A DNA stretch of 64,000 nt from Punica granatum (taxonomy: Eukaryota > Streptophyta > Magnoliopsida > Myrtales > Lythraceae), in assembly GCF_007655135.1 (NCBI RefSeq), contig NC_045128.1:24522811-24586810 (forward strand), written 5' to 3'. The notes beneath the pieces were generated by a model. That model was not told where the DNA came from and made no database searches. It saw nothing but the letters and a program-made list of their open reading frames with translations. This document shows positions 57,706 through 64,000 of the stretch, piece by piece. The translations under genes were made by a program, and so were the position numbers. How positions within the stretch are numbered: the stretch's first letter is position 1; each line of letters opens with the position of its first letter.

Positions 57706-60700
57706 TCAGGGGTAGTACTTCTTGAAAGCGTCGGCATTGACCGGGAGCGCGTTTTCGGTCTCGTCCATGTCGCTTAAGATAATTGCCCCTCCGGAGAAGA
57801 CTTTCCTGACGACGAAAGGCCCATCATACTTGTACGCGAACTTACCCCGAGAATCAGGCGCAATGTGCAGCACCTTTCGCAAGACGAGATCACTGGGGCA
57901 GAACTCGCGATGGCGAACCCTTGCATTGAACGCTCGGGCCATTCTTTGTTGGTAGCATTGACCGTGACAGAGTGCTGTTAGCCTTTTCTCGTCAATGAGA
58001 TTGAGCTGCTCGTAGCGCTGCTTCGCTCACTCTGCTTCTTCGAGCTTGGACTCGGCGGGGATCCTCATGGAGGGAATCTCCACTTCGATTAGGAGGGCTG
58101 CTTCCATGCCGTAGACTAGGGAGTACGGAGTTGCCCCAGTTGAAGTGCGGATAGATGTTCGATATGCTAAGAGCGCGAAAGGGAGCATCTCGTGCCAATC
58201 CTTGTAAGTCACCGTCATTTTCTCGATGATTCTCTTGATGTTTTTGTTCAAAGCCTCCACCGCACCATTCATTTGGGGACGGTATGGCGTGGAGTTGCGA
58301 TGGTGTATTTTGAATCACTCACAAAGCTCGTCGATGATCTTGTTATTCAGGTTCTTGGCATTGTCGGTGATGATTGTCTCGGGGACTCCATATCGGGCGA
58401 TAATGTCACGCTTAAGGAAATGTGCCACGACATTTGTGGTGATCGAAGCGAGTGTTATGGCCTCAATCCACTTGATGAAGTAGTCGATTGCCACCAAAAT
58501 GAACAGATGTCCGTTGGATGCTTTGGGATTGATAGGGTCGATCACATCGATGCCCCCACATTGAAAAGGGCCACGGGGCAGCCATCGGGTGTAACTCGTT
58601 GGGGGGTGCTTTGATCTGACCGACGTAAACCTTGCACAAGTGGCAGTGTCTGATGTGTTTGGCGCAGTCGGCCTCCATAGTGGACCAGAAGTAACCCAGG
58701 CGCATGAGTTTCTTGGTGAGCATGAGACCGCTCATGTGGGGGGCGCAGCTCCCTTCGTGTATCTCTCCCATGAGGCGTTGTGCCTCGGTTTCGTCAACAC
58801 ACCGGAGTAGTGTCGCGTCGAAGGAACGACGATAGAGAGTCTCTCTGCTCAGGAAGTAATGTGCTGCAAGTCGCCGAAGTGTTTTCCGGTCCCGACGGTT
58901 GGAAAATGTGGGGTATTGGCCGGTTTGCAGAAAATGCTTGATGTCTTCGTACCATGGTTGTTCTTCGGTCACCTCCATTGTGTCGTAGTAAGCCGAGCCT
59001 TTGGCAATCTCGATCTCGAGTGACTCGATAAGGTTTTCTTTTGTGATGCTCACCATTGATGCTAGTGTTACGAGTGCGTCTGCAAACTGGTTCTTGATGT
59101 GTGGCGTGTATGTAAACGAGATTTTCTTGAAGTTCTCCGCCAACTCCTCGAGATACTCGTGATATGGTACTAGCTTTGCGTCCTTCGTCTTCGATTGTCC
59201 CAGTGTCTGGAAGATTGTGAGCATTGAATCCCTGAACACCTCCAGCTCCTTCACCTTGAAATTGATCGCCGCCTGTAAACCAAGGATGCTTGCCTCGTAT
59301 TCGGCCACATTGTTGGTGCAGGGGAAATCGACTTTTGCTGCAATAGGGTAATAGCGTCCGTCCGGGGATATCAACACTGCGCCGATACCAGAACCGGTGG
59401 AATTTACTGCGCCGTTGAAATACATCTTCTATGCGGGTTTATCCTCCACACCGTCTACTTGGAGGATCCCTTCATTTGGAAAGTCGGAATTGATTGGGGT
59501 GTCGTCCTCGATTGGGAACTCCGCTAGGTGATCTGCAATTGCTTGCCCCTTAATCGACGTGCGGGAGACATATTCGATGTCGTACTCAGTTAGCCGGCAC
59601 CGCCACTTTGCAATATTCCTCATGGAGGACGGACTGCCGAGCAAGCACTTCAGGGGATCTGCCTTTGACAGCAAATGGATGGTGTGGTAGAGAGTGTATT
59701 GCCGGAATCTCTGCATGATCCATACTAGTGCGCAGCATAACTTCTCGATCTCCGGGTAGTTGGACTCCCCTTCTGTAAACTTCTTACTCAAATAATAAAT
59801 GGCGTGTTCTATGTGCGTGGACTCGTCCTCTTGTCCCAACATGCACCCCAAGGATTGTCGGCGTACTGTCAGGTAAAGGATGAGAGGACGACCCGGTGTA
59901 GGTGGGACCAACACCAGCGGTTGAACTAAGTATGCCTTGATGGTGTCAAAGGCTTTCTGACATTCGTCGTCCCACTTAACCGTTGCATTTTTGCGAAGCA
60001 AGCGGAAGAGAGGTTGACATTTATCCGTCATGTTTGCAATAAATCGCGCGATGTAGTTCAGCCGTCCCAAGAAGCTTCGTACTTGGCGTACCGTCGATGG
60101 AGGTGGCAACTCCGTGATCGACCTCGATGCCTTTTTCACTGACTACGAACCCTAGCAGTTTCCCTGACTTAGCGTCGAATGTGCACTTTGCCGGGTTAAG
60201 TCGGAGCTTGTATTTCTTGAGGCGGTCAAAGAGGCGCTTTAGGTTGACGAGGCGATCTTTTCCTTCCTTCGACTTGGCGATCATGTCGTCAATGTAGAGC
60301 TCGATTTCCTTATGCATCATGTCGTGGAAGAGTATGACCATAGCCCGCTAGTAGGTTGCCCCGGCATTTTTGAGACTGAAGGGCATAACCTTGTAGCAAA
60401 ACGTGCCCCACATCGTAATGAAAGTCGTCTTGGTCTTATCTTCCTCGGCCATTCGAATTTGAAACTCATTGTCGGCGTAAGTGTTGTTGCTTGGGCGAGA
60501 ATCTCTCAGTGTCGAGCGGGAGGAAATGCCTGACTATTGAGGAGTCCAGACCTGGCATGTCAGTGTAGGACCAAGCAAAGACCTCTTGGTACTCTTTGAG
60601 GAAATCAATCATCCGAACTCGCTATGTAGGATCGAGGCCCGTCCCGAACTTTAGGATGCGCGGTTCTTCTCCCGTACCTACATTGATTTCCTCTGTCGGC

Positions 60701-60868
60701 TCAACTGAGGTGAGTTGGTGGTCTTCGAGGCGGTGCAGACTCTCTTCGATCTCGGGCACTTAGTCATTCTCGTCAAGCCCTTCCTCGAAGTATATGGGTT
60801 GGGGCTTTTCGAGACGTTCCTCGGAGAGGTTCGAGTCGATGCATTGATGATTCAGATTCGAGTAGAGC
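57706..60868 (-). pseudogene. pol of copy 2 (RT, RNase H, archaeal-type RNase H, integrase), heavily disrupted
   Basis: Homologous to 8156-11598. From the sense 5' end: the linker after the predicted intron acceptor; RT lacking about 270 bp (junction about 60462-60472), including the first catalytic Asp; TAG at 60348-60350; RT active site YIDD instead of YVDD; a frameshifting deletion near 60120; RNase H (LYLTV, first Asp absent as in copy 1); TAG at 59429-59431; archaeal-type RNase H whose first motif reads YFNGAV (Asp replaced by Asn). Integrase has one extra C near 58550 shifting frame, then TGA at 58315-58317 and TGA at 58027-58029, ending TGA 57706-57708. It cannot encode a working enzyme. 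Confidence 0.88.
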
Positions 60869-61072
60869 CTGGAAGTAAAAGCGATTTGTCTTAGAAATTT
60901 GAAGCGGTGCGAATAAGTAAGAGAGAAGGAGAGCATAAACACAAGAATTCAAAAGGTACGAAGGGATTTCATTAATGATGTGAGCTTGAGCCATAATAAA
61001 ACCTCTCTTCCGTCGCGTGGCTTATGGCATTGCCTACGCGCGGGGAAAGATCGTATACAAAGACGTCCTTAC
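60869..61072 (-). other. Predicted intron between gag-pro and pol, copy 2
   Basis: Donor GATGT|GTAAGG at 61072 and acceptor TTTTACTTCCAG|GCTC at 60869, 204 nt, same positions and phase as in copy 1. The acceptor is stronger here (pyrimidine tract plus CAG). Confidence 0.68.
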
Positions 61073-61182
61073 ACATCGGCGACTACAGCCGAGTAGCGCG
61101 GGACTGAGGTCCAATTGTTGAGTTCCTCATTCTCCTACGCAAGGCGGATGTAGGCCCCTGAAGGAATCTCCTCGGTGACGGC
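61073..61182 (-). pseudogene. Remnant end of gag-pro, copy 2
   Basis: About 110 bp matching 11805-11915 of copy 1, the tail after the G-patch-like segment. It ends abruptly at CTCGGTGACGGC, where the deletion junction begins. Confidence 0.7.
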
Positions 61183-61212
61183 ATTGATGGCTAGCATAGC
61201 AACGGACGAGAA
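61183..61212. other. Filler DNA at deletion junction
   Basis: About 30 bases match neither the copy 2 interior on the left nor the LTR on the right. This is typical of end-joining repair. Confidence 0.45.
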
Positions 61213-64000
61213 TGAATTAAGCTGCACTCGGCTCGCACGTTTTGACACCGGAGATTCGGTGAATTAAACGATGTTGGTTGAGAAGCCGAGAGAGAAGTAA
61301 ACTCGTATGTCGGGGAGTTGGTTCACAATCTTGCGTTACAGTTCATCGAACCATGGAGGTTGAATCCCTGCGTGAACCAAAACTGCAAAATCTTGGATTT
61401 ACTTGTGTCTGGGCAAGCATTAGACCAATTCAATTAATTCGACTCTCGGACCGTTCGCTCACCGACTGGAATTCTTACAGAACAAATGTACAAAATAAAA
61501 GTCCTTACAATGCTCACGAAAACAATAAATACAAATTACAAATGGCCGAATTCTAGTTGACTCGCGTTCGGTTATTATTCCACTCTAACTCACCGTGAGT
61601 TTAGGGAAAAGACCGAAGAACTGAAATTCAATGCACGCTCTCACTGAATAGGGCGTTGGACCCTGTGAGTGTTGATTAGGGCGTTGGACCCTGTGATCAT
61701 TGATTAGGGCATTGAACCCTAATATTATTCGGCCTAGGGATCAGGCTCGACCCGCATGGCAAACAGGTGCGGAAAGATAACACGCAACATGTTAATAATA
61801 GACAAAGTGTTTGTTATTGTCGTGTTTACGTGAATTAACAAATTATTAACCCAAGGGTGTTTTTGCAAGCAAATGCCATATGCTAAGCAATCAAACACGT
61901 GCCAATGTTTTAGCATTCGGCTTTGGTTTAAAACTTGAAAAGGAGAGTCAAATCTCATGAGTGTGGATTGCTTTTACAGTTTGTTCTGTATTGTGACACT
62001 GAATTTTCACTGAATTAGCCAAACTCGTATTTTGACTCTAGATTTGGAATCTAAAATTCCTCCTAACCATTATCTAGTGTTTGGTTAGGTCGAGTGAAAG
62101 GTTAATCAGCATTTTGCATGTTTTCTGACAGAGATAACCGTTCTAGTTACCCAAGTCTATGTTAGGATGACAGAAACTCATCAGTTAGATAAGAAAAGGC
62201 TATGCAGATGAACCTGCACCTGGACAGGTAGCCCGTTCTTATCCCGTACTGCAGTGTTTCTGTCATGCTAACCCTAGGGGTGTCGCTGAATTGTGAAAAG
62301 ACGATTTTGCCCTTTATTTGAAAATTGTTTTCAGAAAAGGGGAAACATCGTAGTGCGAGCCACCTCGGCTTGTAGCTGGTGTCGACCAATTCCCTGGATT
62401 GTCCAGAGTTGTGCAAGAACCCAGAAAAAGCCAAAGAACCGGTCGATCTGCCTGGAAGTGATCTAAAAAGATCTTCTGTATCCTGACCTGAGTTACTTGG
62501 AATTAGGTAAAAACTCAAGTTGAGACACAGAAGCCCTTTTTAGATGTCCATGCTACATCAGACTGCGTGTTTCGGGTTTTGAAATTGATAAGTTTGAGAA
62601 GGGCACCAACATCATTTGACAACTCATCGACGCGAGTTATCAGTTAATGGCCAATTCGTGTGAACTTTATCAGTATGAAGTGGGTTTAATCATGTGAGCG
62701 TCCCGATTAACCCGTTCATGAAATTAATGCTTAAGGGTTGTGCCGAATGCATTAATTGTAAAAACGATTCGTGACTCGGCGACCAAGACGGGTCAAGAAA
62801 GACCGAGGATGATTCGGCCAACGATGGCCGAAACACCCTTTGGTCCTAATAGGGTCGAAAGGGTCTCCGAATTGGGAATCCATGCATATTTTGGTTTGGA
62901 AAGACATTTCATGTGAAATTCTCAATGTAATTGAACTTGCAAATTACACGAAATCCGAGAACGGATTTAAAACGGGAAGAGGAAGCCTCATAGAACCCGA
63001 ATAACTCCATGAGACTCTCGGCCTATTCTCCTTGGAGAAAGCCGAGAGGTCTCATGGCTTGTATTTGGTTTCACGAGTTTTCCCCGTCTTGTTTTGAATC
63101 GTTTCTCGCATGCTCAAACATCAAGCATATTAAATAACATGATTAAACGAAAGTCGGTATTATCATGATTTATATAACACATTCAAACATGCAAACATGC
63201 ACAAACATATTATTTAAGGAATCGATAAAACAATACCGACTTCATGCACGTGAGAAAATACGATGACACTCGGGAATCGAAGTTGGATCGGGTCAAGAAG
63301 ATCGTTCCTTGCCCGAAAGGAGCAAGAGAGCATTCGGTCACCTCCCTTGGAGGGAAACCCGTGAGCTCTTTGCCTTTCCCGGGTCGGGATGTTCTTCCCG
63401 ACTACGAACCAAGTGTTTCCCGACATGCTAGCATATAAATCAAGGATAAATATGCATGATATAACATGAAAAATGCATAAAGATTAAAACTTGAAGATAA
63501 AACATACATAAAAACCCTTATAACTCCATAAATGCGACGAGAATGTGAAAGTCCTAGCTCCTCTAAGTCGAGAATGGTCATACCTAGTCCCGAGATGCGG
63601 GATGGTACCTTCAAGAGTCGGGTTGGACCGTTGATGGGTCGGGTTTGGGCTGTTTTCCGTTGAACAGACCCGAATGGCACCAAACAGACCCGGCTGGAAT
63701 ACTGGACAGACCCGACTGGCACAAGTCGGGTCAGACGTCGCCACGGAGGCTCCCGATGGAATTTTGAGGCAAGGTCGGCGGCCTTGGGTAGCCAAGGGAC
63801 CCCTCTAGGTGACCGTGGTGGTCGTTTGTCGAAAAGGGTCACGGATCGACCCAATATACAAGAAAACCGAACAGACAGTCAGAAACGCCGGCCCGACTGA
63901 GCAGTTTTCGGGTTGGAATTCATAACGGTGGATTCCGATGGAATTTTTGAGCAAGGTCGGTGGCGCCCGTCTCCTAACGAACCCCCGGAGGTGTTTGATG
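61213..64000 (-). mobile_element. Truncated minus-strand LTR, same family as the solo LTR, runs off the window
   Basis: From GAATTAAG at 61213 to about 63600 it is an inverted match to the solo LTR (about 53250 back to 51240). Shared blocks include ACGTTTTGACACCG, GGTTGAATCCCTGCGTGAACC and GCCGAGAGTCTCATGG-type words. It lacks the last 310 bp of the sense LTR at the junction and has about 450 bp (62150-62600) absent from the solo LTR. 63600-64000 diverges and the sense start lies beyond the window. Open frames in it are not genes. Confidence 0.75.

Larger units (their letters stand above)
47481..61182 (-). mobile_element. Tat/Ogre-type retrotransposon, copy 2 (truncated, nested insertion)
   Basis: Same family as 2998-20797 and same orientation. 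Present: 3' LTR (47481-49093 and 53562-55835), PPT, tandem array, hairpin block, pol and the end of gag-pro. Missing: nearly all gag-pro, ORF1, primer-binding site and its own 5' LTR, a deletion ending near 61182. It carries more lesions than copy 1, so it is older. No target duplication can be checked because the right end is lost. Confidence 0.88.

Overview
The window reads as a dicot plant nuclear chromosome. One spliced housekeeping-type gene is surrounded by AT-rich intergenic DNA and nested transposable elements. The gene and the retroelement families are compatible with a rosid (perhaps Myrtales), but I cannot fix the species from sequence alone.

The only cellular protein-coding gene I can support is an 8-exon phytochelatin synthase on the + strand (23848-28913, 507 codons, catalytic Cys56/His162/Asp180 all present). 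A Mutator-type fold-back MITE lies about 370 bp upstream of its ATG, and a CT microsatellite lies just downstream of its stop.

Left part (1-21 kb): a complete Ty3/gypsy retrotransposon of the Tat/Ogre type lies on the minus strand at 2998-20797, between 5-bp target duplications GGTAG. In sense order it holds the 5' LTR, a tRNA-type primer-binding site, an extra upstream ORF1 (DUF7745-like), gag, protease, a G-patch-like segment, a predicted 206-nt intron, RT, RNase H, a second archaeal-type RNase H, integrase, a hairpin-repeat region, a tandem-repeat array, the polypurine tract and the 3' LTR. Most ORFs carry stops or frameshifts, but the integrase frame is open with its full HHCC and DD35E residues. 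To its left are a fragment of a LINE-type RNase H and a MULE MITE with a 9-bp duplication. The empty site of that MITE survives in an inverted copy of the host repeat on the other side of the retrotransposon.

Middle (20.8-47.4 kb): apart from phytochelatin synthase I see only small non-autonomous elements. These are fold-back/MULE MITEs (22686-23475, 29821-30726, 43790-44405, 45869-46333), a Tourist-like MITE (35425-35734) and tRNA-derived SINEs. The best SINE is 47075-47269, with an 11-bp target duplication. Long AT-rich stretches hold nothing recognisable.

Right part (47.4-64 kb): a second, decayed copy of the same Tat/Ogre family. Its 3' LTR (47481-49093 plus 53562-55835) was split by a 4.5-kb LTR of a related family inserted in the opposite orientation (49094-53561). 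Its pol region (57706-60868) is broken many times. Its gag/ORF1/5'-LTR half is gone, joined through about 30 bp of filler to a truncated minus-strand LTR that runs off the window end. That LTR and the split-in LTR form a large inverted repeat around the element.

Most interesting signals: the gag-pro/pol intron kept in phase in both copies; two different 3'-end tandem arrays at the same place in two copies of one family, sharing a GAAAAGCA core; a conserved hairpin-repeat block between integrase and those arrays; and the natural MITE empty site.
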